This document shows positions 25,302-35,075 of a stretch of 64,000 nt of DNA, piece by piece. The DNA is from Actinobacillus indolicus (GTDB taxonomy: Bacteria; Pseudomonadota; Gammaproteobacteria; Enterobacterales; Pasteurellaceae). The notes beneath the pieces are model-generated. The model was not told the origin of the DNA. It was given only the letters and a program-made list of their open reading frames with translations, and did no database searches. The stretch lies in assembly GCF_004519515.1 (NCBI RefSeq), contig NZ_CP038145.1, forward strand, positions 1 through 64,000. The letters are read 5' to 3'. Position 1 is the first letter of the stretch; each line of letters begins with the position of its first letter. A program made the translations under genes and the position numbers.

Positions 25302-26726
25302 ATGAGCAAAGAAATTAAAACCCAGGTCGTAGTACTTGGTGCAGGCCCAGCAGGCTACTCCGCAGCATTCCGTTGCGCAGACTTAGGCTTAGAAACAGTC
25401 TTAGTTGAACGTTATTCAACCCTTGGCGGTGTGTGTTTAAATGTAGGTTGTATTCCATCTAAAGCATTACTTCATGTAGCAAAAGTATTAGAAGAAGCAA
25501 AACACGCAGAGCATAATGGTATTACATTTGGTGAACCTACGATTGATTTAGACAAAGTCCGTGCAGGTAAGGAAGCTGTTGTCGCAAAATTAACGGGTGG
25601 TTTAGCAGGTATGGCAAAAGCACGTAAAGTGACTGTTGTTGAAGGTCAAGCGACTTTTGCTGATCCAAACACATTAGTTGCACGTGACCGTGATGGTAAT
25701 CCAACCACCATTAAATTTGACAATGCCATTATTGCAGCCGGTTCTCGCCCTATTCAACTTCCATTTATTCCACATGACGACCCACGTATTTGGGATTCAA
25801 CGGATGCGCTTAAATTAAAAGAAATCCCGAAAAAATTACTCATTATGGGCGGTGGTATCATCGGTTTAGAAATGGGTACTGTGTATGATGCATTGGGCTC
25901 AGAAGTGGAAGTGGTTGAAATGTTCGACCAAGTGATTCCAGCAGCGGATAAAGACGTTGTAGCAATATTCACCAAACGTATTGAGAAGAAATTCAAATTA
26001 ATGCTTGAAACCAAAGTGACTGCAGTTGAAGCAAAAGACGATGGTATTTATGTTTCAATGGAAGGCAAAGCGTGCAACGACACCAAACGTTATGATGCCG
26101 TATTAGTGGCAATCGGTCGTGTGCCGAACGGTAAACTATTAGATGCGGGCAAAGCTGGCGTGAATGTTGATGATCGAGGCTTTATTGCGGTGGATAAACA
26201 AATGCGTACCAACGTGCCACACATCTTCGCTATCGGCGACATCGTGGGTCAGCCAATGTTAGCACACAAAGGTGTTCATGAAGGTCACGTTGCAGCAGAA
26301 GTAATTGCAGGACAAAAACACTACTTCGATCCAAAAGTGATCCCATCTATCGCTTATACTGAGCCGGAAGTGGCTTGGGTAGGTAAAACCGAGAAAGAGT
26401 GTAAGCAAGAAGGCTTAAATTACGAAGTGGCGAAGTTCCCTTGGGCTGCGTCAGGTCGTGCGATTGCCTCTGAATGTGCAGACGGTATGACGAAATTAAT
26501 CTTCGATAAAGATACGCATCGTTTACTCGGTGGTGCGATTGTCGGAACTAACGGTGGTGAATTGTTAGGTGAAATCGGTTTAGCGATTGAAATGGGCTGT
26601 GATGCAGAAGATATCGCATTAACTATCCACGCTCACCCAACCTTACACGAGTCTGTGGGTCTTGCAGCAGAAGTATTTGAAGGTTCTATCACAGACCTTC
26701 CAAATCCAAAAGCGAAGAAAAAATAA
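25302..26726 (+). CDS. lpdA: dihydrolipoamide dehydrogenase
   Basis: FAD-dependent E3 subunit that reoxidises dihydrolipoamide with NAD+, shared by pyruvate and 2-oxoglutarate dehydrogenases. 474 residues, as in E. coli. The N-terminal FAD site is VVLGAGPAGYSAAFR; the redox disulfide is in GGVCLNVGCIPSKALLH; the NAD site is LLIMGGGIIGLEMGTVYDAL; the C-terminal active-site His-Glu is in HAHPTLHESVG. It follows aceF by 150 bases that include a hairpin, so it may have its own promoter. Confidence 0.97.
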   Translation: MSKEIKTQVVVLGAGPAGYSAAFRCADLGLETVLVERYSTLGGVCLNVGCIPSKALLHVAKVLEEAKHAEHNGITFGEPTIDLDKVRAGKEAVVAKLTGGLAGMAKARKVTVVEGQATFADPNTLVARDRDGNPTTIKFDNAIIAAGSRPIQLPFIPHDDPRIWDSTDALKLKEIPKKLLIMGGGIIGLEMGTVYDALGSEVEVVEMFDQVIPAADKDVVAIFTKRIEKKFKLMLETKVTAVEAKDDGIYVSMEGKACNDTKRYDAVLVAIGRVPNGKLLDAGKAGVNVDDRGFIAVDKQMRTNVPHIFAIGDIVGQPMLAHKGVHEGHVAAEVIAGQKHYFDPKVIPSIAYTEPEVAWVGKTEKECKQEGLNYEVAKFPWAASGRAIASECADGMTKLIFDKDTHRLLGGAIVGTNGGELLGEIGLAIEMGCDAEDIALTIHAHPTLHESVGLAAEVFEGSITDLPNPKAKKK

Positions 26727-26758
26727 TTTTTCTGAATAAGAAAAGTTGTTCATTTGAT

Positions 26759-26812
26759 TATCTGCACCTTTAAAAGTGGTTAAACCACTCATCAAGGTGC
26801 AGATTTTTTATT
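26759..26812 (+). terminator. rho-independent terminator of the pdh operon
   Basis: Long stem ATCTGCACCTT/AAGGTGCAGAT with an inner AGTGGTT/AACCACT, followed by TTTTTTATT. Confidence 0.9.
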
Positions 26813-26975
26813 ACTAACAAGCAGTTAACAATTATCTAGGTAGATTTTCTTTTTAAATTCATTTCTTTTATTTGCATAAAGGCAAACTTATCTATTAATA
26901 TCCAATCTAGGCTTTAAGCTAATCATCATAAAAATATCGACATATTTCACTCTCTTCATCTATTACAGGAAAAAT

Positions 26976-28283
26976 ATGCGCAACACACAATTAGTTCAAT
27001 GGTTTAGACAATCAACACCTTACGTCAACTTACATAATAATAAAACATTTGTGATTATGTTAGACGGCGAAGTATTAGAAAGTCAGAATTTTATTAACAT
27101 TATCAATGACATCAGCTTATTACATAGTTTAAATATTAAGCTGGTGATAGTTTTTGGAGCAAGGCCTCAAATTAATCAGCTCCTTGAGCATAATCAGTTG
27201 CCCTCGACTTATTACAATAATATTCGTATTACAAACGCCCAATCCCTTGATATTGTTAAACAAGCGGTGGGAAAAGTTCACTACGATCTCTTTGCTCGCT
27301 TATCATTACGTTCACCAAATGCGCCTGTGATTAATATTGTTAGTGGCAATATGATTTTAGCGCAGCCGTTAGGCGTGATTGATGGTGTAGATTATGCTCT
27401 TAGCGGTAAAGTACGCCGTGTCAATATTGAGAGTATTAAACAGCAATTAGAGCGACATTCTATTGTGTTATTAGGGCCAGTCGCGCCATCGGTCACAGGT
27501 GAAATGTTCAATTTGCCCTTTGAAGAAATTGCAACACAAGTGGCAATCAAGCTCAAAGCCGATAAATTGATTGGGTTCTGTGATGAACAAGGTGTAATTG
27601 ATGAGCAGGGGCAAGTGTTAGCCGATTTATCTCCTGAAGAAGCCAAACGCCATTTAGTTAATCTTATAGATAAAGGGCAGTATCACTCTGCTAAAGCTCG
27701 CTTTTTACAAGCTGCGATTGATGTCTGTCGAGCAGGGGTAAAACGAGCCCATTTAATCAGCTATCAAGAAGATGGCTCACTCCTGCAAGAGTTATTCTCT
27801 CGTGATGGTATTGGTACTCAGCTTTCTATGGAGAATTCGGAGGATATTCGCATTGCAACCGTGCAGGATATTCCTGGATTGCTTGAATTAATTCACCCAT
27901 TAGAGCAACAGGGTATTTTGGTTAAACGTTCACGTGAACAAATTGAGATGGAAATCGATCACTATACTATTATCGAACGAGATGGTGTTGTGATTGCCTG
28001 TGCGGCTCTCAATCCTTATTTGGATGAAAAAATGGCAGAAATGGCGTGTGTTGCTGTACATCCTGATTATCGAGATTCTTCACGTGGCGATGTGCTATTG
28101 GTCGAAATTCAAAAACGCGCAAGGAAAATGGGGATAGAAAAATTATTCATCCTTACCACTCGAACAACACAATGGTTCCAAGAACGTGGCTTTGAATTAG
28201 CAGAAGTAGAAGACTTACCCAAATACAAACGAGAAAATTATAATTATCAACGTAAATCTAAAGTGCTTATACAGAAACTTTGA
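26976..28283 (+). CDS. argA: N-acetylglutamate synthase
   Basis: First enzyme of arginine synthesis: acetylates glutamate with acetyl-CoA. 435 residues, close to E. coli ArgA (443). The N-terminal amino-acid-kinase-like domain (LVIVFGARPQINQLLEHNQL, VRRVNIESIKQQLERHSIVL) would bind arginine as feedback inhibitor. The C-terminal GNAT domain has ACVAVHPDYRDSSRGDVLL for acetyl-CoA. The upstream gap of about 250 bases contains the lpd terminator and A+T-rich DNA; I could not confirm an ArgR box. Confidence 0.95.
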   Translation: MRNTQLVQWFRQSTPYVNLHNNKTFVIMLDGEVLESQNFINIINDISLLHSLNIKLVIVFGARPQINQLLEHNQLPSTYYNNIRITNAQSLDIVKQAVGKVHYDLFARLSLRSPNAPVINIVSGNMILAQPLGVIDGVDYALSGKVRRVNIESIKQQLERHSIVLLGPVAPSVTGEMFNLPFEEIATQVAIKLKADKLIGFCDEQGVIDEQGQVLADLSPEEAKRHLVNLIDKGQYHSAKARFLQAAIDVCRAGVKRAHLISYQEDGSLLQELFSRDGIGTQLSMENSEDIRIATVQDIPGLLELIHPLEQQGILVKRSREQIEMEIDHYTIIERDGVVIACAALNPYLDEKMAEMACVAVHPDYRDSSRGDVLLVEIQKRARKMGIEKLFILTTRTTQWFQERGFELAEVEDLPKYKRENYNYQRKSKVLIQKL

Positions 28284-28332
28284 TGATAAACAAGCGGTTA
28301 GTTTTGGATAAAAATTTGCAAACGATAAAAGT

Positions 28333-28359
28333 AAAACAGCTGGATTAACCAGCTGTTTT
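28333..28359. terminator. bidirectional terminator between argA and aspC
   Basis: AAAACAGCTGG/CCAGCTGTTTT with an ATTAA loop and A/T flanks on both sides, between convergent genes. Confidence 0.85.
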
Positions 28360-28366
28360 ATTGTGA

Positions 28367-29563
28367 TTAAAGCACTTTTACAATCGCTTCACACAATGCC
28401 TTGATATTATCTTCGGTAATACCTGCCACATTAATACGACCAGAACGTACCGCATAAATCGCAAATTCATCGCGTAAACGATCTACTTGCTCCGGACTTA
28501 AGCCGCTGAATGAGAACATCCCGTTTTGTGCAATGATAAAATCGAAATTTTGGGTGGCGCCTTTCTCTTTTAACAATGCCACAAATTTTGCACGCATCTC
28601 TTTGATACGATTACGCATTTCAGCCAGTTCTTCAATCCAGTTAGCTTTTAATTGTGGATCAGCTAATACTGTCGCAACGGCACTTGCTCCGTGTGAAGAT
28701 GGGTTAGAGTAGAGCACACGAATAATCGATTTCACTTGGCTAAAGGCATTGTTTGCTACTTCTGCGTTATCTGCAACTAAGGTAAATGCCCCAACACGCT
28801 CGTTGTATAAACCAAAGTTTTTAGAGTAAGAGCTTGCCACTAACACTTCACGATGATTTTTCACGAAGGTGCGTAAGCCAAAGGCATCTTCTTCTAAGCC
28901 GTTTGCAAAGCCTTGATAAGCAAAGTCAAATAATGGTAACCAGCCTTTTTCCGCAGACATATTCGCTAAGGTTTGCCACTGTTCTGGGGTTGGGTCGATA
29001 CCAGTCGGGTTATGGCAGCAGCCGTGGAAAAGCACGACATCGCCTTTACCTGCTTGGCTTAAATCTGCAATAAGATTATCCCAGTCTAATGCTTTGGTTT
29101 CTTTGTTGTAGTAACGATATTCTTTGATATTGATACCCACTGCGTTGAAAATTGCGTTGTGGTTTGGCCAAGTTGGGGTTGAAATCCAGACGTTTTGTGT
29201 ATTGGTTTGGCGTTTAACAAATTCTGCCGCAATGCGTAACGCACCAGTACCGCCAAGGCTTTGTGCTGTTTTTGCACGACCTGATGTAATCACTTCAGCA
29301 CCTTCACCAAAGAGTAACACTTGGGTTTGCGCATTGAAATCAGCAATACCGTCAATCGTTAAGTAATTTTTGGTATTTTCTTTAGCCAGTAAACGCGTTT
29401 CTGCTTCTTTTACCGCTTTAACGATAGGCGTTTGTCCTTTCGCATCTTTATAAACCCCGATCCCTAAGTTGATTTTCTCTGGGCGTGTTTCTGCTTTAAA
29501 TGCTTCGCCTAAACCTAAAATTGGATCCGCTGGTGCTGCTTGAATGTGGTTAAACATTGACAT
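28367..29563 (-). CDS. aspC: aspartate/aromatic aminotransferase
   Basis: PLP-dependent transaminase that interconverts aspartate and oxaloacetate, with likely activity on aromatic amino acids. 398 residues. PLP-site motifs are SSYSKNFGLYNERVG (Schiff-base Lys), FHGCCHNPTGIDPT and LFDFAYQGFANGLEEDAF. The N-terminus FNHIQAAPADPILGLGEAF is that of the AspC/TyrB subfamily. I prefer ATG 29563, seven bases after GAGGAAA, to the ATG two codons later. Confidence 0.94.
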   Translation of the reverse strand: MSMFNHIQAAPADPILGLGEAFKAETRPEKINLGIGVYKDAKGQTPIVKAVKEAETRLLAKENTKNYLTIDGIADFNAQTQVLLFGEGAEVITSGRAKTAQSLGGTGALRIAAEFVKRQTNTQNVWISTPTWPNHNAIFNAVGINIKEYRYYNKETKALDWDNLIADLSQAGKGDVVLFHGCCHNPTGIDPTPEQWQTLANMSAEKGWLPLFDFAYQGFANGLEEDAFGLRTFVKNHREVLVASSYSKNFGLYNERVGAFTLVADNAEVANNAFSQVKSIIRVLYSNPSSHGASAVATVLADPQLKANWIEELAEMRNRIKEMRAKFVALLKEKGATQNFDFIIAQNGMFSFSGLSPEQVDRLRDEFAIYAVRSGRINVAGITEDNIKALCEAIVKVL

Positions 29564-29772
29564 AGTTTTCCTCTTAAGTGTGTTTGCAAATAGGTGGATT
29601 TATACGAGGATTTATACCTTTTGGCAAGTAGCAAGCGGGCATTTCTAACAAATAATTTGTAAATATTGTGTTATAGGTAATTTGCTCAACAGGTTAAACC
29701 TTTCAATATAGAAATTTTCTTGATTTTATGCTTTAATACGCCCAATTTTCTCAACACAATTAAGGTGTAACA

Positions 29773-30693
29773 ATGAGCTGGATTGAAAAAATTTTAGGAA
29801 AAACTTCCTCGTCATCATCAAGCGGTAAATCAAAAATTCCAGAAGGCGTTTGGACAAAATGTACAAGTTGTGAGCAGGTTCTTTATAGTGAAGAACTTAA
29901 ACGCAATATGCAAGTTTGCCCGAAATGCGATCATCATATGCGTATTGATGCCCGTACACGTTTATTATCCCTTTTAGACCAAGATACTGCGGAAGAATTA
30001 GCGGCAGAACTTGAACCACAAGATGTGTTGAAGTTTAAAGATCTGAAAAAATATAAAGATCGCTTAAGTGCTGCTCAAAAACAAACAGGTGAAAAAGACT
30101 CTTTCATTGTGATGTATGGCAAACTGTATGATATGCCTGTAGTGGTTGCTTCCTTTAACTTTGAGTTTATGGGCGGCTCAATGGGGTCTGTTGTTGGAGC
30201 GAAATTTGTTCGAGCGGCAGAAAAAGCATTAAGCGAAAATATTCCGTTTATCTGTTTCTCTGCTTCAGGCGGTGCACGTATGCAAGAAGCGTTATTCTCA
30301 TTGATGCAAATGGCAAAAACCAGTGCGGTATTAGCAAAAATGAAAGAAAAAGGCGTGCCGTTTATCTCTGTGTTAACTGACCCAACCTTAGGCGGTGTAT
30401 CGGCAAGTTTGGCGATGTTGGGCGATATTAATATTGCTGAACCTAAAGCCTTGATCGGTTTTGCAGGTCCACGTGTTATTGAGCAAACTGTCCGTGAGAA
30501 ATTGCCTGAAGGCTTCCAACGCAGTGAGTTCTTAATGGAGAAAGGGGCGATTGATATGATCGTACATCGCAAAGAGATGCGTGATACCCTTGCTCGTTTA
30601 CTTGCGAAAATTACCCATCAGCCAACCCCATTTAAAACGGGTGAGTTAGTTGAAGAAGTCGTAGAAGACGCTATAGAAGAAAAAGAAGCATAA
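29773..30693 (+). CDS. accD: acetyl-CoA carboxylase carboxyltransferase beta subunit
   Basis: Together with AccA transfers the carboxyl group from biotin to acetyl-CoA, the first committed step of fatty-acid synthesis. 306 residues. The N-terminal zinc ribbon uses CTSCEQ and CPKCDHH; the crotonase-like core shows FICFSASGGARMQEALFSLM and DPTLGGVSASLAMLGD. The stop codon overlaps the folC start (TAATG), so the two are translationally coupled, as in E. coli. Confidence 0.97.
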   Translation: MSWIEKILGKTSSSSSSGKSKIPEGVWTKCTSCEQVLYSEELKRNMQVCPKCDHHMRIDARTRLLSLLDQDTAEELAAELEPQDVLKFKDLKKYKDRLSAAQKQTGEKDSFIVMYGKLYDMPVVVASFNFEFMGGSMGSVVGAKFVRAAEKALSENIPFICFSASGGARMQEALFSLMQMAKTSAVLAKMKEKGVPFISVLTDPTLGGVSASLAMLGDINIAEPKALIGFAGPRVIEQTVREKLPEGFQRSEFLMEKGAIDMIVHRKEMRDTLARLLAKITHQPTPFKTGELVEEVVEDAIEEKEA

Positions 30694-31991
30694 TGAACAC
30701 ATTAGTTTCACCAAAAGCCACGGATTCATTGGAAACGTGGCTTTCCTATTTAGAAAAAAGCCATTTCAAACCGATTGATATGGGCTTGGAACGTATCCGA
30801 GAAGTAGCGAAAGGGTTAGATTTACTCAAGCCAGCCCCTTATGTGATTACTGTTGCGGGTACAAACGGCAAAGGTTCAACCTGCAAGTTGCTGGAAACGG
30901 CGTTATTAAAAGCAGGATTAAAAGTTGGGGTTTATTCATCACCACACTTAATTCACTATAACGAACGTGTGCGTATTCAAGGACAAGCGGTCGGAAATGC
31001 CGATTTAATTGCAACCTTTGATTATATTGAACAGCATAAATCAGCGTCTTTAACCTATTTTGAGTTTGGCACTTTAGCGGCGTTAGATCTGTTCCGTAAG
31101 GCCAAGGTGGATGTCGCCATTTTGGAAGTGGGATTAGGCGGGCGTTTAGATGCCACTAACATTGTCGATCCTGATTTTGCGGTTATTACGTCGATTGACA
31201 TTGACCACATTGAGTTTTTAGGCGATAACCGTGAAGCGATAGGTCGTGAGAAAGCAGGCATTTTCCGTCCAAATATTCCCGTCGTTATCGGCGAGCCTGA
31301 TTGCCCACAGAGCATTTTGGATTATGCAAAAGAGTTGCAATGTCACGTTTTTAGACGCGATATAGATTGGACATTTTCAGCAGAATCTGACCGCTTGTGG
31401 TGGCAATCGAAAGCCAAATCTTTAACTGTTCCGCTCCCTAAAATTCCACAGCCAAACTGTGCTACGGCTTTAGCGGTTTTAACCCAGTTACCTTTTGAGT
31501 TAAGTGATGAAATCCTTGCTGAAGCAGTCTCAGAAGCACAGATGACAGGGCGTTTTCAATTATTAAGTGAACAAGATTTTGCAGCATTTTCACAAAATAG
31601 ACCGCTTGCACAGGTGATTATTGACGTTGGGCATAACCCACACGCAGCTCGTTATTTGGCTGATCGCCTTGCAGAATGGGTTCAACCTGACCGCAAAATA
31701 TATGCCGTATTTAGTGCCTTAGTCGATAAAGATTTATCAGGTATCGTTGAGCCTTTGGAGCATTTAATTGACGAATGGCATTGTGCAGGGCTACAGGGTT
31801 ATCGAGGGCAGAGTGGTACAGAAGTAAAAAATAAACTACTTACTGCCTTACCCAATGTCAAAGTAATCGCTTATGAAAATGTGGTTGAAGCAAGTCAATT
31901 TCTCTTTGAAAAGGCTACCGCTCAAGATCTGATTTTAGTCTTTGGATCTTTCCATACTGTTGCAGATTTTGTGGTGTGGATTGAGAAATAG
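30693..31991 (+). CDS. folC: bifunctional folylpolyglutamate/dihydrofolate synthase
   Basis: Adds glutamate to dihydropteroate and polyglutamate tails to folates. 432 residues of the Mur ligase family. The P-loop is ITVAGTNGKGSTCKLLE; others are YSSPHLIHYNERVRI, LEVGLGGRLDATNIVDPD and DVGHNPHAARYLADRL. Its ATG overlaps the accD stop. In E. coli the next genes are dedD-cvpA-purF; here the restriction-modification island follows. Confidence 0.96.
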   Translation: MNTLVSPKATDSLETWLSYLEKSHFKPIDMGLERIREVAKGLDLLKPAPYVITVAGTNGKGSTCKLLETALLKAGLKVGVYSSPHLIHYNERVRIQGQAVGNADLIATFDYIEQHKSASLTYFEFGTLAALDLFRKAKVDVAILEVGLGGRLDATNIVDPDFAVITSIDIDHIEFLGDNREAIGREKAGIFRPNIPVVIGEPDCPQSILDYAKELQCHVFRRDIDWTFSAESDRLWWQSKAKSLTVPLPKIPQPNCATALAVLTQLPFELSDEILAEAVSEAQMTGRFQLLSEQDFAAFSQNRPLAQVIIDVGHNPHAARYLADRLAEWVQPDRKIYAVFSALVDKDLSGIVEPLEHLIDEWHCAGLQGYRGQSGTEVKNKLLTALPNVKVIAYENVVEASQFLFEKATAQDLILVFGSFHTVADFVVWIEK

Positions 31992-32013
31992 TATTTGTGT
32001 AAAATACGCACAA

Positions 32014-32048
32014 AGTGTAGGAAAATAATGATTTCCTACACTCATTTT
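32014..32048 (+). terminator. terminator after folC
   Basis: AGTGTAGGAAA/TTTCCTACACT with an ATAATGA loop, followed by CATTTTTGG. It separates accD-folC from the hsd island. Confidence 0.75.
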
Positions 32049-32123
32049 TGGCGTTTAAATAATCGATATTCGGAAGATAACTTATTGTTTTTATTGATTT
32101 ATAAATTCAGAGGATATAGTATA

Positions 32124-33790
32124 ATGAACAGAACAGAACAGAACAGAACGCTGAAAGTTTAGCCACTCAACAAGCCTTTCTTAACAAACTCGATGCCGAC
32201 CTTTGGAAAGCCGCCGATAAACTTCGCCAACAGCTTGACGCTGCCAACTACAAACACATTGTTCTCGGTTTAATCTTCTTAAAATACGTTTCCGACAGTT
32301 TCTCAGCACAACAAGAGATTATCAAACAACGTTACACCGATCCCACTTCCGATTTTTATCTCGATCCGACCGCTTACAGTGAAAGCGAACTTGCCGATGT
32401 TCTTAATGCTGAACTGGAAGAACGGGACAACTACGCCCAAGACAACGTATTCTGGGTGCCGCAACAAGCCCGTTGGGACGAAATCAAAGTCGTTGCAGGG
32501 GCAAACATTGGCGACAAAATCTGGGGCGAAAAAACCTTTAAAGGCATTGCCAACCTGATTGATGATGCCTTTGATGCCATCGAACAAGACAACCCAAAAC
32601 TCAAAAACGTTATTCAACGCATTAGCCCTTATAAAGTCGATGAAAGCATTTTATTGGGCTTAATCGATCTCTTTTCTGATACCAACTTTACCCGTCCAAC
32701 CCTAGACGGTAAGCCGATTTCCTTGGCGGCGAAAGATATTCTCGGCCACGTTTATGAGTATTTTCTTGGACAATTCGCCCTTGCCGAAGGCAAAAAGGGC
32801 GGTCAATATTTCACGCCAAAATCCATTGTTACCCTGATTATCGAAATGCTCGAACCCTACAAAGGACGCATTTACGACCCTGCAATGGGTTCGGGCGGTT
32901 TTTTTGTGCAAACGGAACGCTTTATCCGTGAACACCAAGGAAACGTCAGCGAAGTGAGTATTTTCGGGCAAGAGTTCAACCCAACCACTTGGAAACTTGC
33001 CGCAATGAATATGGCAATCCGTGGCATTGAATTTGATTTCGGCAAAGGCAACGCCGACACCTTCAGCAATCCGCAACACCGTGATAAAAAAATGGATTTC
33101 GTGATGGCAAACCCACCCTTTAATATGAAAGACTGGTGGAACGAAAGCCTTGCCCAAGACCCACGCTGGCAATACGGCATACCGCCAGAAGGCAACGCCA
33201 ACTTTGCGTGGCTACAACATATGATTTACCACCTTTCGCCAAACGGACGAATGGCGTTGTTGCTTGCCAACGGCTCAATGTCGAGCAACACCAACAACGA
33301 AGGCGAAATCCGCAAAAATATCCTTAAAGCCGACCTTGTGGAAGCGATGATTGCCCTGCCAAGCCAGCTCTTTACCAACACCCAAATCCCAGCCTGTATC
33401 TGGATTTTGAACAAAAACAAAGCACGCAAAGGCGAAGTGCTGTTTATTGACGCACGCCAACTTGGCTATATGAAAGACCGAGTCTTACGCGACTTCACCG
33501 CAGACGACATCGCCAAAGTCGCCGACACCTACCACCACTGGCAAAAATCCGCCGACTACCAAAATATCCCTGCATTCTGCTACACCGCCACCCTAGACGA
33601 AATCGCCCAAAACGACTTCGTACTCACCCCAGGGCGTTATGTCGGTGCCGCCGAACAAGAAGATGACGGCATACCTTTTGCAGAAAAAATGCAAGAACTG
33701 ACCGCTCTTTTACAGCAACAATTTAAGCAAAGTGCAGAGTTGGAAGCCAAGATTAAAGCGAATTTGGGAGGGTTGGGGTATGAAAATTAA
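32124..33790 (+). CDS. hsdM: type I restriction-modification methyltransferase HsdM, phase-variable, OFF as written
   Basis: N6-adenine methyltransferase subunit of a type I system. The frame reads from NAESLATQQAFLNKLDADLW through the HsdM N-terminal domain (YKHIVLGLIFLKYVSDSF), the SAM motif YDPAMGSGGFFVQTERF and the catalytic MANPPFNMKDWW. The only plausible start, ATG 32124 after AGAGG, is followed by AACAG x4 plus AAC. That leaves the ATG out of frame: it would give a peptide of about a dozen residues. Three or six copies would restore a protein of 553 or 558 residues. An internal GTG at 32456 would omit the N-terminal domain. Overlaps hsdS by 11 bases. Confidence 0.9.
32127..32149 (+). 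repeat. pentanucleotide repeat (AACAG)4 in the hsdM start region
   Basis: Four AACAG units plus AAC directly after the ATG. Unit length 5 is not a multiple of 3, so slipped-strand changes switch the frame. A TAG at 32117-32119 closes the hsdM frame upstream, so no other start rescues it. Confidence 0.92.
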
Positions 33791-35075
33791 AGATATTGTA
33801 AAAATTAAGGGAGGAAAAAGATTACCCAAAGGAGAAAATTTACAAACAATTCCTAATCAACATCCTTATATTCGTGTTAGGGATATGAAAGGAAAATTTA
33901 TTTCTTTAGACGATCTTGAGTATGTTCCAGACAATGTTTTTCCGCAAATAAGAAATTATGTTGTAAATGAAAATGATGTGATCATCTCTATAGTTGGAAC
34001 GATAGGGCTAGTAAGTATTATAGATAAGAAACTAGACAATGCTTCTCAAACCGAAAATTGTGCCAAATTATCAGGTTTGGATTATATAGATGCACAATAT
34101 TTATATTATTACTTGGCTTCTGATTTTGGGCAGGAAGAAATTAGAAAAGCTACTGTTGGTGCGGTTCAACCTAAATTACCACTTTATGGAATTGAAAATA
34201 TAGAGATTGATTGGAAAACAAGAAATGAAAGAATAAGTATTGTTTCTATTCTTGAAAGTTTAGACAAAAAAATCCAACTCAACACCCAAATCAACCAAAC
34301 CCTAGAACAAATTGCCCAAACGATTTTTAAAAGCTGGTTTATTGATTTTGACCCCGTTCACACCAAAGCCGAAGCACTTGCCAACGGACAAACCTTGGAG
34401 CAAGCCACCCAAGCGGCAATGGCAGTGATTAGTGGTAAAAACACGCAAGAATTACACCGCTTGCAGACGGCAAACCCTGAACAATACCAACAACTATGGG
34501 AAATTGCAGAGGCGTTTCCGAGTGGGGTTGATGAGGAGGGATTGCCGTGGGGGTGGGAAGAACGATATTTAAAAGATGTTTGTAATATTGTTTATGGAAA
34601 AGGCTTACCTAAGAATAAATTAACAGAAAAAGGATTTTATGTTTTTGGTGCTAATGGCGTTATAGGTTTCTACGATAGTTACACTTATGAAAAGCCTCAA
34701 GTGTTGATAGGTTGTCGAGGAACTGTCGGTCAAGTAACATTAAGTTATCCATATTCTTTTGTTACAAATAACTCTTTAGTTATTGAATATGAAAACAGTT
34801 GTGTAAGTATGTATTATTTGGAGAAATATTTAAGCAATATTAATTTGAAGGAAATTTCATCAGGATCTGTTCAGCCTCAAATTACAATTCAGAATATGAG
34901 TAAAGTGAAAATATTAATCCCTAATATTGAAATACTAAATTTCTATTCTGAGAAAGTAAAAGAAATATATGATAAACGGCTACATCATTTTTATGAAAAT
35001 CAATCTTTATCTAAAGTAAGAGATTTATTATTGCCGAAGTTGTTGAGTGGGGAGAAAAAATATGTCTGTGAATAA
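33780..35075 (+). CDS. hsdS: type I restriction-modification specificity subunit HsdS
   Basis: Determines the bipartite target sequence for HsdM and HsdR. 432 residues: a first target-recognition domain (about residues 1-160, KIKDIVKIKGGKRLPKG), a conserved central helix with IQLNTQINQTLEQIAQTIFK and SWFIDFDPVHTKAEALANGQ, a second recognition domain (from about 265), and the distal conserved helix SKVRDLLLPKLLSGE. ATG 33780 (MKIKDI) overlaps the hsdM end by 11 bases. The recognition domains are markedly A+T-rich and the central region is not, a usual sign of domain swapping. Confidence 0.93.
   Translation: MKIKDIVKIKGGKRLPKGENLQTIPNQHPYIRVRDMKGKFISLDDLEYVPDNVFPQIRNYVVNENDVIISIVGTIGLVSIIDKKLDNASQTENCAKLSGLDYIDAQYLYYYLASDFGQEEIRKATVGAVQPKLPLYGIENIEIDWKTRNERISIVSILESLDKKIQLNTQINQTLEQIAQTIFKSWFIDFDPVHTKAEALANGQTLEQATQAAMAVISGKNTQELHRLQTANPEQYQQLWEIAEAFPSGVDEEGLPWGWEERYLKDVCNIVYGKGLPKNKLTEKGFYVFGANGVIGFYDSYTYEKPQVLIGCRGTVGQVTLSYPYSFVTNNSLVIEYENSCVSMYYLEKYLSNINLKEISSGSVQPQITIQNMSKVKILIPNIEILNFYSEKVKEIYDKRLHHFYENQSLSKVRDLLLPKLLSGEKKYVCE

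Noticed and set aside
32456..33790. hsdM starting at GTG 32456 as the real gene
   Set aside because: This start would drop the conserved HsdM N-terminal domain, which is clearly encoded in the same frame from about 32147; the repeat at the ATG explains the displaced frame.
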